Under the pieces are notes generated by a model that saw only the letters and a program-made list of their open reading frames with translations, was not told where the DNA came from and made no database searches. This document shows positions 1 to 9,140 of a DNA stretch of 64,000 bases, piece by piece. This stretch comes from Bdellovibrio sp. 22V (GTDB lineage Bacteria > Bdellovibrionota > Bdellovibrionia > Bdellovibrionales > Bdellovibrionaceae), in contig NZ_CP125854.1 of assembly GCF_030169785.1 (NCBI RefSeq), positions 2,976,001-3,040,000 of the forward strand, given 5' to 3'. Positions within the stretch are counted from its first letter, which is position 1. Every line of letters begins with the position of its first letter. A program made the translations under genes and the position numbers.

Positions 1-852
1 CGTCCGGTGGGTTTGTCAGACACGGTCCGCGGAGACTGGCAATCCGATGACCGCTTTCAAACAATCAGCAAAGCTCTGAACGAAAAAGATCAGTGGAGTG
101 CTGAAGATTTTAAATTCCTCCAAACTGAGAACTACAATGCGCAAACAAAGGTTCTTCTGGAAAAACTTTTTGATAAACTTCATTTAGACAAAAAGGATGA
201 AGAAAAATACAGCGAAAGAATTGCAAAGCTCAAAAACTGGAACCTTCGTTCGGAAACACATTCAACAGAAGCGAGCTTCTATCATCAGTGGCACAACGAA
301 AACATCCTCCTTATGCTAAACGACTGGGATGAAGAAACGAAAAGAGCTTACCTGAACACACCTTACGCTTGGGTGTTTTACGAAAGAGCTTTATTAAACG
401 AAAACTCCGCGGTCTGGAAGAAGCGCTCTATGGAAAACATTGTGACTGAAGGATTTAAAGCGACCCTTAAAAAATTCCGTCACAATCCCGAGTGGGGCGA
501 AATTCACACCGTAGAGTACACGCATCCCTTGGGGCGCAGTTTCCCGCTCAATAAAATATTCAACTTAGGTCCCTATCCTATGAGCGGCGCCTACAACGAA
601 ATAAACAACAATAAAATGCGCGCGCTGGGCGGAGATTTCAAAGTCGTTGCAGGTCCCTCTACCCGCAGAATCGTCGACTTTGCGAATCCTCAAAAAAGCT
701 GGGGCATAAATCCGATTGGAATTTCGGGTCACCTTTTGTCACCCTTCTATGACAACCAAGTTCAGATGTTCCTTCATGGAAAATACCGAGAGCAATTGAT
801 GGACGAAAGCGACATCCAGAATGCGAAATCACACGAGCTGATTTTACAATAA
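1..852 (+). CDS. Penicillin acylase family protein, C-terminal part (5' end outside window)
   Basis: The frame is open from base 1 and ends with TAA at 850-852, so about 283 C-terminal residues of a longer protein are visible. The segments GPSTRRIVDF, GISGHLLSPFYDNQ and LHGKYREQLM match in order the end of the beta subunit of penicillin amidases (Ntn hydrolases that cut amide bonds such as acyl-homoserine lactones or acylated amines, usually in the periplasm). The catalytic N-terminal Ser of the beta chain and the signal peptide lie upstream of the window, so activity cannot be judged. The GTG at 7 has no ribosome binding site in front of it and is not a credible start. The next gene follows on the same strand after 82 bp. 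The family call rests on recognised motifs; the substrate is unknown. Confidence 0.8.
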   Translation, partial: RPVGLSDTVRGDWQSDDRFQTISKALNEKDQWSAEDFKFLQTENYNAQTKVLLEKLFDKLHLDKKDEEKYSERIAKLKNWNLRSETHSTEASFYHQWHNENILLMLNDWDEETKRAYLNTPYAWVFYERALLNENSAVWKKRSMENIVTEGFKATLKKFRHNPEWGEIHTVEYTHPLGRSFPLNKIFNLGPYPMSGAYNEINNNKMRALGGDFKVVAGPSTRRIVDFANPQKSWGINPIGISGHLLSPFYDNQVQMFLHGKYREQLMDESDIQNAKSHELILQ

Positions 853-934
853 TGTATCCTCACAGATGACGAAAAGTTCAGGTCTCCTCGGGGGCGGGCT
901 GTGCCATCCTCAGTCTTGCAAAGTAGGAGGTCCC

Positions 935-1426
935 ATGTTTTCTCGAATGATGATCTTTTCTTTCTCAATTCTATTTGGGAGTACGGTTCTTGCTTACCCT
1001 AATGTCGGAGACAAAGTCAGCTGGACCGGTTCCATCAATCAAGCCGATGGCACCGTTGTTCCGGTAAAGATCACGAAAGAAGTGATCGACTATAATAAAT
1101 CGACGAAAAAATGGTCGGTGAAATACGAAGCGACAATGGGAAAAGAAACTTCAACCCAGCTTCTTGACGTCGACAATCTTTACTCGAAAGAACGCTACAA
1201 AGAAATTATCAGCAAATGCGAATCTCAGGGCGGCAAGATTGAAGTGATCACGACCGACCCAGGAATTTATGAAACCTGCAAAATGACGATCGTGACACCC
1301 GAGGGAGTCGTCGTCGAAAAATGGTGGGGCAATATTCCCTTCGGAGTCGTGAGCAAAAATACGCGTAATGAAAAGCCTTCTAAATACGAAAAACCGGATC
1401 TTGATTCGATTATTGCAGGATTATAG
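935..1426 (+). CDS. Small exported protein of unknown function
   Basis: I start this gene at the ATG at 935 because AGGAGG at 925-930 sits 4 nt upstream; the frame is open back to 866 but that start has no ribosome binding site. The 163-residue product begins with a clear signal peptide (MFSRMMIFSFSILFGSTVLA, cleavage after LA), so the mature protein should be periplasmic or secreted. The mature part starts YPNVGDKVSWTG, is rich in Lys, Thr and Val, and contains two Cys (SKCES and ETCKM) that could form one disulfide. I do not recognise a family. It faces the convergent histidine kinase gene and is followed by an inverted repeat at 1434-1463. Confidence 0.75.
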   Translation: MFSRMMIFSFSILFGSTVLAYPNVGDKVSWTGSINQADGTVVPVKITKEVIDYNKSTKKWSVKYEATMGKETSTQLLDVDNLYSKERYKEIISKCESQGGKIEVITTDPGIYETCKMTIVTPEGVVVEKWWGNIPFGVVSKNTRNEKPSKYEKPDLDSIIAGL

Positions 1427-1433
1427 TTTTGCC

Positions 1434-1463
1434 GGCGTTCCAGCTTCTCTCTGCTGGAATGCC
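1434..1463. terminator. Possible terminator hairpin between convergent genes
   Basis: GGCGTTCCAGC and GCTGGAATGCC form an 11-bp stem with one G-T pair around an 8-nt loop. It lies between two convergent genes, where a terminator is expected, but neither side has a run of T, so efficiency is uncertain. Confidence 0.45.
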
Positions 1464-1472
1464 TGATCCCAT

Positions 1473-3194
1473 TTACTTCGGCAAAAACACTTTTACGGTG
1501 GTTCCTTCTCCCAAAACGGAATCAATCGACAAACACCCATTCAGTTTTTCGATGAAACCCAACGTAAAACGCATTCCTAAACCATAACCTTCGCCGGCCA
1601 TTTTTCTTTTCGAATGCGGATCCAAGATTTGTTTCGCCGTCTCTTGCGACATGCCCTGCCCTTTGTCGGCAACGAGTATCTCAACTCCTTCCTTGCGCGA
1701 AGTTATGAGAACTCCAATACTGGAGTCAGAAGCGCTATAGCGTACAGCGTTTGAAAGCAGATTTCTAAAAATAGACTCAAGCACAAAGCTCGAAGTATTG
1801 ATCGTAATTCCTTTTTCGGAAATATTCTTTTCAAGGTGAATCGTTTTCTGCAACGCTTGAGGCAGCAATTGCCGCCAAGCCTTATCCAGACAGTTTTCGA
1901 CATCCTGATTGACGGCGTGATCCGCATCCTGAGTCCAGGCCAGAATATTCTGCAGCAATTCAATAGCTCCAAAATTCGCTTGTTGTATTGTTGCGATTTT
2001 CTCTGCCAAATCTGTTTGCGAGGTCTCTTTGGCAAGGTCACGCGTATGGTGCAATAAGATATTCACGGAAGAAAGTGCTCCTGTCATATCGTGAGAAAGA
2101 ACGGCTTGCACCTTACGGTTGAAATCAGTCATCCGCAGAATTTCGTCGTTAAGTCCGCGCAGGACCAAATTGCTTTCTTCGAGCTCTTGATTCAGTTCAA
2201 GAAGGCGGCTGATGTCGTTCAATACATAAACCGAAGCTTTCTTTCCATCAAAGCTTCCACGAATTTCATGATGAAACAGCTGATATTTTTTCTCTTCAAT
2301 TTCCACAATCTCGCGGCTGTTTGTGATCTTGGCGATAATTGGAATATCTTGCGAAGGTTTTCCCATATCCCTGGGACTCAGATTTAAGCAGCGGCTCGCG
2401 GCCCTATTTAAATCCCAGAGCTCCCCACGCGAACTGAGTGTTATTACGGGGCTTGGTAAATCGGCGAAGACCCGTTCTTGCGCTAAAGTTTTAATATCCA
2501 GGAATTCCAAACGCGTAATCGCCATATAAAACATCAAAACCATAGGCCACGCGAAAGTCGAGCTGACCTGCATCGCCAATGGATCACGCACGATGTAGCG
2601 AAAATAGATTTCACTCGATATATGACAAAGTCCTCCCGCCGCAAAAAGCAAAGCGTACTTTCGCAGCGGGCCCCTTTTTCTGAAAACCGTAAGAATATAG
2701 ATAGTGTAGATAGAGAAAAGACACATCAAACTGTGCAGTAGGAACAAACGAAAAACAGGTCCAAACTTATACGTAAGAAAACCGAAATGCTTTGCTTCAA
2801 AAAAATCGTAAAGGACTAAGTTCTGCGCAAAAGGCATACCGAGAATGGCCGCTAAAGAAACAACGAAGGAAACCGCCGGATATATCCACAGAAGGAAGAC
2901 CCATTTTCTCCAGCGCTCCCATTGCTCCCGAAAGAAAACGCCCCACGCTAAGATGAGCCAGTTCGCCGGAATAAATGCGACAACGACGGGCCTGAGTCTT
3001 GTCAAAAGAACCCGTGTTTCAAATTCAGGAATCACGAATATCGCCAAAACCAGAATCATCCAGATGGCATAGGCGGCTTCATTTATAAGAAGTAAACGAT
3101 GAAGAGGCGACCTGCGATGGGGCCACACCTTCACCACTAAGATCGAACAAAGCACCAAGGTGAAAAGCGCCGAGAAAAAGGCGACAAGAAACAA
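1473..3194 (-). CDS. Membrane sensor histidine kinase with 7TM-type input region
   Basis: A 573-residue orphan sensor kinase. Residues 1-225 hold about seven hydrophobic segments, as in the 7TM sensor region of histidine kinases. A PAS-like segment follows (about 235-330, FADLPSPVITLSSRGELWDLN). The phosphoacceptor region is LSHDMTGAL with His at residue 368. The ATPase domain shows the N box (FRNLLSNAVRYS), G1 box (VADKGQGMS) and G2 box (GEGYGLGMRF), so all catalytic boxes look intact. Its start is 15 bp after the cysS stop on the same strand, so it is probably the last gene of the gltX-cysS transcript. No response regulator gene lies next to it and there is no fused receiver, so its partner is elsewhere. 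The signal sensed is unknown. Confidence 0.88.
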   Translation of the reverse strand: MFLVAFFSALFTLVLCSILVVKVWPHRRSPLHRLLLINEAAYAIWMILVLAIFVIPEFETRVLLTRLRPVVVAFIPANWLILAWGVFFREQWERWRKWVFLLWIYPAVSFVVSLAAILGMPFAQNLVLYDFFEAKHFGFLTYKFGPVFRLFLLHSLMCLFSIYTIYILTVFRKRGPLRKYALLFAAGGLCHISSEIYFRYIVRDPLAMQVSSTFAWPMVLMFYMAITRLEFLDIKTLAQERVFADLPSPVITLSSRGELWDLNRAASRCLNLSPRDMGKPSQDIPIIAKITNSREIVEIEEKKYQLFHHEIRGSFDGKKASVYVLNDISRLLELNQELEESNLVLRGLNDEILRMTDFNRKVQAVLSHDMTGALSSVNILLHHTRDLAKETSQTDLAEKIATIQQANFGAIELLQNILAWTQDADHAVNQDVENCLDKAWRQLLPQALQKTIHLEKNISEKGITINTSSFVLESIFRNLLSNAVRYSASDSSIGVLITSRKEGVEILVADKGQGMSQETAKQILDPHSKRKMAGEGYGLGMRFTLGFIEKLNGCLSIDSVLGEGTTVKVFLPK

Positions 3195-3209
3195 TGCTTG
3201 CTCCTTTTT

Positions 3210-4661
3210 CTACTTCGTAACTTCCCAGAAACTTCCTGTTGGCGTATCGCTTACGGAAATACCCATGCCCGTAAGCTTCGCACGCAATTCGTCGGACTTT
3301 GCAAAGTCTTTTGCATCACGAGCTTGTGAGCGTTCGGCAACTAGCGCGTTCACGGCGGCTCTTTCAACATTCATTTTTTTCAAAAGCATGTCGTCAAGTT
3401 TCACTAAGAATTCATGCGCAGGCTCTTGGAACAAGCTCATCAAAGCGCCGAATTTCTTTACGAACTTTTGGAAAGCCAAGGCTTTACCTTGAACGGCCGG
3501 GTTTGATTTCATTCCGCGACGAACTTGGTTGTTGAACTGGCGCACCACTTCGAACACTGTCGCAAATGCATCGGGAGTTCCGAAATCATCATCCAAGGCT
3601 TTTTCAATTTTTGTCCAAGCTTCCGTTGTGACTTTCTCAAAGCTCGCATCGGCAGCCGAGACCTCTTCAGAAAGATAATCTTCCGCCAAAGACAATGCAG
3701 AATAAACACGCGCCAATCCTGAAACAGCTCTTTCGACAGCCGCATCACTAAAGTCACTCATTGTTCGATAGTGCACGGACAAGACCATCCATTTATAAAT
3801 TTCAGAATTGTTCTCTTCCAAGAACTCGCGCATCGTCACGATATTACCCAAGGACTTCGACATCTTCTGACCGCCGAAGTTGAGCATATTGTTGTGCATC
3901 CAGTATTTTACAAAATGTTTGCCGGTGCAGCCTTCACTTTGCGCGATCTCATTTTCATGATGCGGGAAAATCAAATCCATTCCCCCGCCGTGAATATCAA
4001 TCTGATCACCGAAGATTTTTTTAATCATCGCCGAGCACTCAATATGCCAGCCAGGACGACCCGGCCCCCAAGGAGACGGCCAGGAAATTTCACCCGGCTT
4101 CGCTGCTTTCCAAAGAGCGAAGTCCCCTGGGTTGCGTTTTTTCTCGTCAACGTCAACGCGCGCACCAGCCTGCAACTCTTCCGGATTTCTGCCGGAAAGT
4201 TTGCCATAGCCGTCGAACGATTCGATGGAGTACATCACGTCACCGTGAGTTTCGTACGCCTTCTTCTTATCAACCAAGGTTTGCACCATGGACGTAATAT
4301 CATCCATGCTTTCAGTGACTTTGGGATTGAAATCGTGAGGACGAAGCCCCAACGAAGCAAAATCTTTTTTGTATTCGGCAATATACTTCTCTGAAAGATC
4401 ATGAGGAGTCATCCCCAACTCATGCGCACGGTTGATGATTTTATCATCCACGTCGGTAAAATTCAGAGCATAAGAGACTTTCAGCCCCTTAGATTCAAGC
4501 CAGTTGCGCACAAGATTGAAAAACACAACCCCGCGGAAATTTCCGACATGCAGGAAGTTGTAAACCGTTGGACCGCACACATACATTTTCACTTGGCCCG
4601 GGGTTAGCGGTACAAAGTCTTCAAGCTGTTTCGACTGGGAGTTGTAAATCTTCAAAGACAT
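3210..4661 (-). CDS. cysS: Cysteinyl-tRNA synthetase
   Basis: Charges tRNA-Cys with cysteine in the cytoplasm. The 483-residue product has normal length for a class I CysRS. Seen: the zinc-site Cys in YVCGPTVYN, the HIGH-type signature as HVGN, the second zinc Cys in WHIECSAM, the HHENE motif (FPHHENEIAQSE) and the KMSKS loop (KMSKSLGN). The C-terminal helical part ends SDTPTGSFWEV, typical of the family. It starts 7 bp after the gltX stop on the same strand, so the two synthetase genes form an operon. Confidence 0.97.
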   Translation of the reverse strand: MSLKIYNSQSKQLEDFVPLTPGQVKMYVCGPTVYNFLHVGNFRGVVFFNLVRNWLESKGLKVSYALNFTDVDDKIINRAHELGMTPHDLSEKYIAEYKKDFASLGLRPHDFNPKVTESMDDITSMVQTLVDKKKAYETHGDVMYSIESFDGYGKLSGRNPEELQAGARVDVDEKKRNPGDFALWKAAKPGEISWPSPWGPGRPGWHIECSAMIKKIFGDQIDIHGGGMDLIFPHHENEIAQSEGCTGKHFVKYWMHNNMLNFGGQKMSKSLGNIVTMREFLEENNSEIYKWMVLSVHYRTMSDFSDAAVERAVSGLARVYSALSLAEDYLSEEVSAADASFEKVTTEAWTKIEKALDDDFGTPDAFATVFEVVRQFNNQVRRGMKSNPAVQGKALAFQKFVKKFGALMSLFQEPAHEFLVKLDDMLLKKMNVERAAVNALVAERSQARDAKDFAKSDELRAKLTGMGISVSDTPTGSFWEVTK

Positions 4662-4668
4662 GAATCAC

Positions 4669-6150
4669 CTATGTTTGCGCCAAAGCCTGCTCAGCACGCG
4701 CGATCAAAGACGTTTTCTTCATTAACGGAACCAAAATTTTCAGCTCTGCCCCGTGCGGCTTTCCGATAACGGCCACACGAATCGGCATGAATAAATTTTT
4801 GCCTTTCGCTCCCGTTTTATTTTTCACTTCGTCTTGGTACTTCAGGAACTCATCTTCCGTCATATATTCCGATGGATGTGCACTGACCAATTCCTTCCAA
4901 GCTGTTAGAACGGCTTTAGTAGGCTCCCATTTCAAAGTCTCTTCGGCCTCTGGCAAAATCACGTAAGACTTGTCATTCAGAGGTTTATAAAGTTCGATCG
5001 CATCGGCCAGGATTTCCATGTAAGGCTTAAACACTTCGATGGATTTTTCCTGCCACACAGGATCCTGGGGAAGTTCCATTTTTTCACGCGCCAAGAAAGG
5101 TTGAATCGCCTTCCACAGTTCCATATTCGGAAGAGCACGCAAATGCACAGAGTTCATCCATTTAAATTTCACACGGTCAAAAATCGCACCGGACTGATTC
5201 AAGCGACTGATATCGAAAGCCTGAATCATATCGTCGACAGTCATGATCTCTTTACCTTCGGGATGCGACCAACCCAAAAGCGCGATGAAGTTCAAAACCG
5301 CCGAAGCCAGATAGCCTTCTTCTTTAAGCTGACCGCAAGCCACTGCCCCTTTACGCTTGGAAAGTTTTTGGCGGTCTTCATCAAGGATCAAAGCCATGTG
5401 ACCAAACTCCGGCAAAGGCCAGCCGAGGCCTTCATAGATCATCATTTGACGAAGAGTGTTCGGCAGATGTTCTTCCGCGCGGAAGACGTGCGTGATCTTC
5501 ATCAAATGATCGTCAATCACACAGCAGAAGTTATAAACAGGCATTCCGTCAGAGCGCAGAAGAACAAAGTCACCCACCATGTCGGAAGGGAACTTCACCT
5601 CACCACGCACAAGGTCTGTGAACACATAATCCTTCGCCAAACCTTTTGTTTTAAAGCGCACGACGCCCTTGTTGCCTTTTTCAATATGCGCGAGGGCTTT
5701 TTGCAAATCCCAATCTTGATAAGGAGAATTTACGTGAGGAGAACGGCCCGCAGCTTTCGCTTCTTCTCTTTGCTTTTCGATTTCTTCATCCGTGAGGAAG
5801 CAATAGTAAGCTTTGCCAGCGTTTAAAAGCTGATCGGCGAATTTCTTGTAGATGTCCTGGCGCTCACTTTGACGATAAGGTCCCATGGGCCCCACGTCTT
5901 TTAAAGTTTTTGGATCGACACCTTCGTCCCAAAGAAGATTCAACCATACTAAATCATCAACCACGCCACGCAGAGATTCCTCTGTTGAACGCGCCTCGTC
6001 CGTATCTTCAATACGCAGGATGAACTCACCGCCATTTTTTTTCGCGAAAAGATAATTGTACAAAGCTGTTCTTGCGCCACCCACGTGCAGATAACCTGTT
6101 GGTGAAGGGGCAAAACGAACACGAGGATGCGGAGAAATTTTTGAGGTCAT
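4669..6150 (-). CDS. gltX: Glutamyl-tRNA synthetase
   Basis: Charges tRNA-Glu (and possibly tRNA-Gln in organisms that use the amidotransferase route) with glutamate. The 493-residue class I synthetase shows the HIGH-type region PSPTGYLHVGGARTAL near the N terminus and the KMSKS-type loop KLSKRKGAV. Length and motif order are normal. The start ATG at 6150 is preceded by GGAG 6 nt upstream. That ribosome binding site directly follows the T-run of an intrinsic terminator (6164-6194), so transcription either begins very close to the gene or arrives as read-through from carD. Confidence 0.97.
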   Translation of the reverse strand: MTSKISPHPRVRFAPSPTGYLHVGGARTALYNYLFAKKNGGEFILRIEDTDEARSTEESLRGVVDDLVWLNLLWDEGVDPKTLKDVGPMGPYRQSERQDIYKKFADQLLNAGKAYYCFLTDEEIEKQREEAKAAGRSPHVNSPYQDWDLQKALAHIEKGNKGVVRFKTKGLAKDYVFTDLVRGEVKFPSDMVGDFVLLRSDGMPVYNFCCVIDDHLMKITHVFRAEEHLPNTLRQMMIYEGLGWPLPEFGHMALILDEDRQKLSKRKGAVACGQLKEEGYLASAVLNFIALLGWSHPEGKEIMTVDDMIQAFDISRLNQSGAIFDRVKFKWMNSVHLRALPNMELWKAIQPFLAREKMELPQDPVWQEKSIEVFKPYMEILADAIELYKPLNDKSYVILPEAEETLKWEPTKAVLTAWKELVSAHPSEYMTEDEFLKYQDEVKNKTGAKGKNLFMPIRVAVIGKPHGAELKILVPLMKKTSLIARAEQALAQT

Positions 6151-6163
6151 GACAGCTCCAAAT

Positions 6164-6194
6164 AAAAAAAGGCCTGGTTAAAAAACCAAGCCTT
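6164..6194 (-). terminator. Intrinsic terminator after carD, in the gltX leader
   Basis: Read on the minus strand, AAGGCTTGGTT and AACCAGGCCTT form an 11-bp stem (one U-G wobble) with a TTTT loop, followed by seven T. The wobble pairs only in minus-strand RNA, so this is a minus-strand terminator. Its T-run ends 13 nt before the gltX start. Confidence 0.85.
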
Positions 6195-6231
6195 GAATTT
6201 ATTATGTTTTTTGGAGTTCGTCTAGGCTGGA

Positions 6232-6726
6232 TTAGCCTGTGATACCGAAGATCGCTTTGACTTCTTCTTCTTTGAAAAGCTCTTCTTGGCTTGTTGCCAA
6301 AGTGAGCTCTTTTAGAAGAAGGCTGCGAGCTGAATCAAGCATCTTGCGCTCACCAAAAGAAAGCTCTTTGTCCGCTTTCAACAGGAACAAGTCGCGTAAA
6401 ACTTCAGCAATTTCGAATACAGATCCTGTCTTGATTTTCTCCATGTACTCGCGATAACGGCGGTTCCATGTTTGGTTGTCGATCTTGATGTCTTTTTCTT
6501 TGAGAATGCCTACTACGCGCGCAGCTTCCGTTTTAGAAATGATCGGACGAAGCCCCGCAGATTTAACATTTGTCGTAGGAATCATGATTTTCAGGCCTGT
6601 GTCCACCAACTGCATATTATAAAATGTTGTTTTTGTGCCCAACATTTCTTTGGTTTCAATAGAAACCACTTTAACAACGCCATAGCCGGGATAAACTGCA
6701 TTATCACCGATATTAAACGTCTGCAT
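6232..6726 (-). CDS. CarD/CdnL-family RNA polymerase-binding regulator
   Basis: The 164-residue protein matches CarD_CdnL_TRCF-type regulators along its whole length: an N-terminal RNAP-interaction domain (about 1-60, FNIGDNAVYPGYGVVKV) and a helical C-terminal DNA-binding part (about 65-164, with NRRYREYMEKIKTG and LSFGERKMLDSARSLL). In the family, the protein binds the beta subunit and stabilises open promoter complexes, notably at rRNA promoters. The start is supported by a strong GGGGGAGG ribosome binding site 6 nt upstream. It is followed by an intrinsic terminator before gltX. I give no symbol because carD and cdnL are both used. Confidence 0.93.
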   Translation of the reverse strand: MQTFNIGDNAVYPGYGVVKVVSIETKEMLGTKTTFYNMQLVDTGLKIMIPTTNVKSAGLRPIISKTEAARVVGILKEKDIKIDNQTWNRRYREYMEKIKTGSVFEIAEVLRDLFLLKADKELSFGERKMLDSARSLLLKELTLATSQEELFKEEEVKAIFGITG

Positions 6727-6841
6727 TGAACCTCCCCCTGAAAGTTTAGGGATTTACGACCTTGTCCGTTCTATCAAATTTGACACGAGTTATCAAATGA
6801 GAGCGCTGTGGCAGGAAATATTTTCAGAGGAAATTTCAAAT

Positions 6842-6870
6842 GCAAAAGGGCTCGACAGCATCGAGCCCTT
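6842..6870 (-). terminator. Intrinsic terminator downstream of the subtilase gene
   Basis: AAGGGCTCGA and TCGAGCCCTT form a perfect 10-bp stem with a 5-nt loop. Read on the minus strand it is followed by TTTT, so it ends the leftward subtilase transcript. Confidence 0.8.
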
Positions 6871-6902
6871 TATTAACAATTTCAGCTATTTAGATATGAA
6901 TC

Positions 6903-9044
6903 TTAGAGCTCTTTTGCTGTGTACACAAGAGCGTAAGCTTGAGCCCCACCCTTACCTTGCGGAACTTTAAAGCCTTTTACTGAAAGCTTGTAAGTGCCCG
7001 CTGGAAGATTCGCCTTCTCGATCATCTCAAGATTGTTGATGTGATCGTTCATGCTCAACGTTTGACCGTTAGGCATTGTCAGAACCAAATCCAAGTCATT
7101 GACCAAAGCTTGCGCCGCATTGGCCGAACCCGGAGCATCCGTCCAAACAAGGTTCGCATAAAGGTTGCCTGGGCGAGATAATGTGAATTCGTAGGAAACC
7201 TCAGCTCCTTGAGCAACACCTTGGCGGTTGTCGATCATTTGCGTTTGTGATCCCAAATTTACGATATTTGAAACATCCACGCGACCATAACCCTCATCCG
7301 AATTTGGACGACGAGTCAAAATCTCTTGCCCACGAGAAGCACCGATCTCACCGAATTGACCTGGATACATGTCAACCGCCGTGTGGATCATCGTCGCTTT
7401 CATCAAAGCCGCTGAAGGATTTTGGAAGCCCAATTTTTCTACCAACACTTGACGAGCAATTGCCGCAGCCCCTGCCGTCAATGGAGTCGCCATTGAAGTC
7501 CCGCCAGACCAAGCATAGTCTTTATTGTAAGCGCCCCAAAGATCTGAAGCATCTTTCACCTGAGATTTCACGCTTAGGATGTTTGTTCCCGGAGCCACGA
7601 TATCAGGCTTCACGCGACCATCAATTGTTGGACCACGAGAAGAGAACATCGCAATACCGTTTTCATTGTTGGAGATATAGTCGCTGTAGATAGGTTCTGC
7701 AGGCCACTCATCTTTAGCCGCTCTCAATTTGCTGATAGGAACTTGGATACCGCCCGTCGAAACTTTGTTTTCAGAAGCTCCTACAGTCAGAACGTTTTTC
7801 GCTGTACCCGGAGACGCCATAGAGTTCGCATCAATACGGCCGTCTTTATTCTTATCCGCACCAGAGTTCCCTGCTGCGAAAAGAATTAGCATATCCGGAT
7901 TTGCGTAAAGCCACTCATCCACTTGCACCGCGAAGTTGTCGTAAGCTCCGAAAGTACGTGCGCCACCCCAAGAGTTTGTGTGGATGCGCGCGCCATCAGC
8001 GTAAGCTTTTGTGAAAAGATCACCCAATTTTGAAGGAACGCTGAGGTTCTTCATCATTGGCGACCACATGCCTTCAGCAACCATTTTCGCCTCAAACGCT
8101 CCGCCTTTAAGAAGACCTTTTGAAGCAGTACCGCGACCCAAAACAGAACCCGCAACATGCGTTCCGTGTCCCATTGGATCATCCCAAGACTTCGACCACA
8201 AACCAAATGGATAACCGGAGATCACACCACCTGCGAAATCTTGATGGATCGTCGCGATGTTACCAGAATCCAAACCTGTATCGGCCATAGAAACAACCTG
8301 ACCGCGGCCTGTGAAGCCCATGCTCCAAGCAGCGTCAAATTTCATCACACGTGTGCCGGGCTCATCACCTGTCAAATCAGAGTAGTCGCCGGCAGCCGTC
8401 GCAACGACGTCTGAAGTCAAAGTCTCGTCCATCACGAAATGGAAGGATTCGATTTCAGGAGTCGGTTGAACGTGCTCAACACCTGTCAAAGCTGCGACTT
8501 GCGCAACAGATCCGCGAGGAACCAAAGCCATGATGGACTTTCCATCAACAACTTGAAGTTCTACTTGAGGATTTAGTTTCGCCATTTTCGCCGCGATAAT
8601 GCGAGCTTCGTTAGCTTTGAATGTCTTTACAGTGACACTTTGAACAGTGTCTTTGTTGAAGATGCTCGCCGCATCAAAAGAAGAGCTTATTTTATAAGCA
8701 GGAGCATATTTCACAACCGCTTGCACTTCTGGGTGAGAATTTTTGAAAGAGATCAATTTCGCAAACGTACCACGAACAACCAAAGCATCGTCTGGAAGAT
8801 AGCCGAACACTTCAAATTCAGCTTTCAAATTCGCTTTGTCGTTTTCCGTGATCGCTTTTTTGAATTGAACGATGTACTCCGTGGCATGACTTTCCATCAT
8901 CCATGAAGCTGCATAGTTATTTGCGAGTTTGCTTGTCTCAATCGCCCCCGCGTTGAGCTTAAGCACTGTGCCCGCTTGTGCCGCACTAACGGAAAGAACC
9001 GCAACGGCCGTGGTCACTGTGAGATTTTTCACAAGTTGAATCAT
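6903..9044 (-). CDS. Secreted subtilisin-like serine protease (S8)
   Basis: A 713-residue preproprotein. Residues 1-24 are a signal peptide (ending SAAQA). About 25-225 form a propeptide with an inhibitor-like segment (EYIVQFKKAI). The S8 catalytic domain follows with Asp255 (SMADTGLD), His293 (GHGTHVAG), the oxyanion Asn393 (AAGNSG) and Ser517 (SGGTSMATP), so the triad is complete. The last ~110 residues form a beta-rich C-terminal domain (NLVWTDAPGS, LVLTMPNG) like those that follow many secreted subtilases. The enzyme should be exported and cut proteins outside the cell or in prey, which is an inference. A ribosome binding site (AGAGGGGG) lies in the loop of a possible hairpin that includes the start codon (9043-9074). 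Confidence 0.93.
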   Translation of the reverse strand: MIQLVKNLTVTTAVAVLSVSAAQAGTVLKLNAGAIETSKLANNYAASWMMESHATEYIVQFKKAITENDKANLKAEFEVFGYLPDDALVVRGTFAKLISFKNSHPEVQAVVKYAPAYKISSSFDAASIFNKDTVQSVTVKTFKANEARIIAAKMAKLNPQVELQVVDGKSIMALVPRGSVAQVAALTGVEHVQPTPEIESFHFVMDETLTSDVVATAAGDYSDLTGDEPGTRVMKFDAAWSMGFTGRGQVVSMADTGLDSGNIATIHQDFAGGVISGYPFGLWSKSWDDPMGHGTHVAGSVLGRGTASKGLLKGGAFEAKMVAEGMWSPMMKNLSVPSKLGDLFTKAYADGARIHTNSWGGARTFGAYDNFAVQVDEWLYANPDMLILFAAGNSGADKNKDGRIDANSMASPGTAKNVLTVGASENKVSTGGIQVPISKLRAAKDEWPAEPIYSDYISNNENGIAMFSSRGPTIDGRVKPDIVAPGTNILSVKSQVKDASDLWGAYNKDYAWSGGTSMATPLTAGAAAIARQVLVEKLGFQNPSAALMKATMIHTAVDMYPGQFGEIGASRGQEILTRRPNSDEGYGRVDVSNIVNLGSQTQMIDNRQGVAQGAEVSYEFTLSRPGNLYANLVWTDAPGSANAAQALVNDLDLVLTMPNGQTLSMNDHINNLEMIEKANLPAGTYKLSVKGFKVPQGKGGAQAYALVYTAKEL

Positions 9045-9074
9045 CTGATACCCCCTCTACGGGAAAAATCAGAT
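9043..9074 (-). promoter_or_regulatory. Possible hairpin around the subtilase ribosome binding site
   Basis: ATCTGAT and ATCAGAT (7-bp arms, 18-nt loop) flank the purine-rich ribosome binding site; the second arm includes the first two bases of the start codon. In RNA this could lower translation, but the stem is short and weak. Confidence 0.3.
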
Positions 9075-9140
9075 CACGACCGAGGTCGGGGTGCAATAAG
9101 GAAAATGATTACGCGCTGAGCGAAAACTCGAGAAGTGTTC

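Noticed and set aside
3771-4394. Long plus-strand frames opposite cysS, gltX, recG and lysS (for example 207 codons here)
   Set aside because: They mirror the codon structure of conserved minus-strand genes and have no start signals or recognisable domains.
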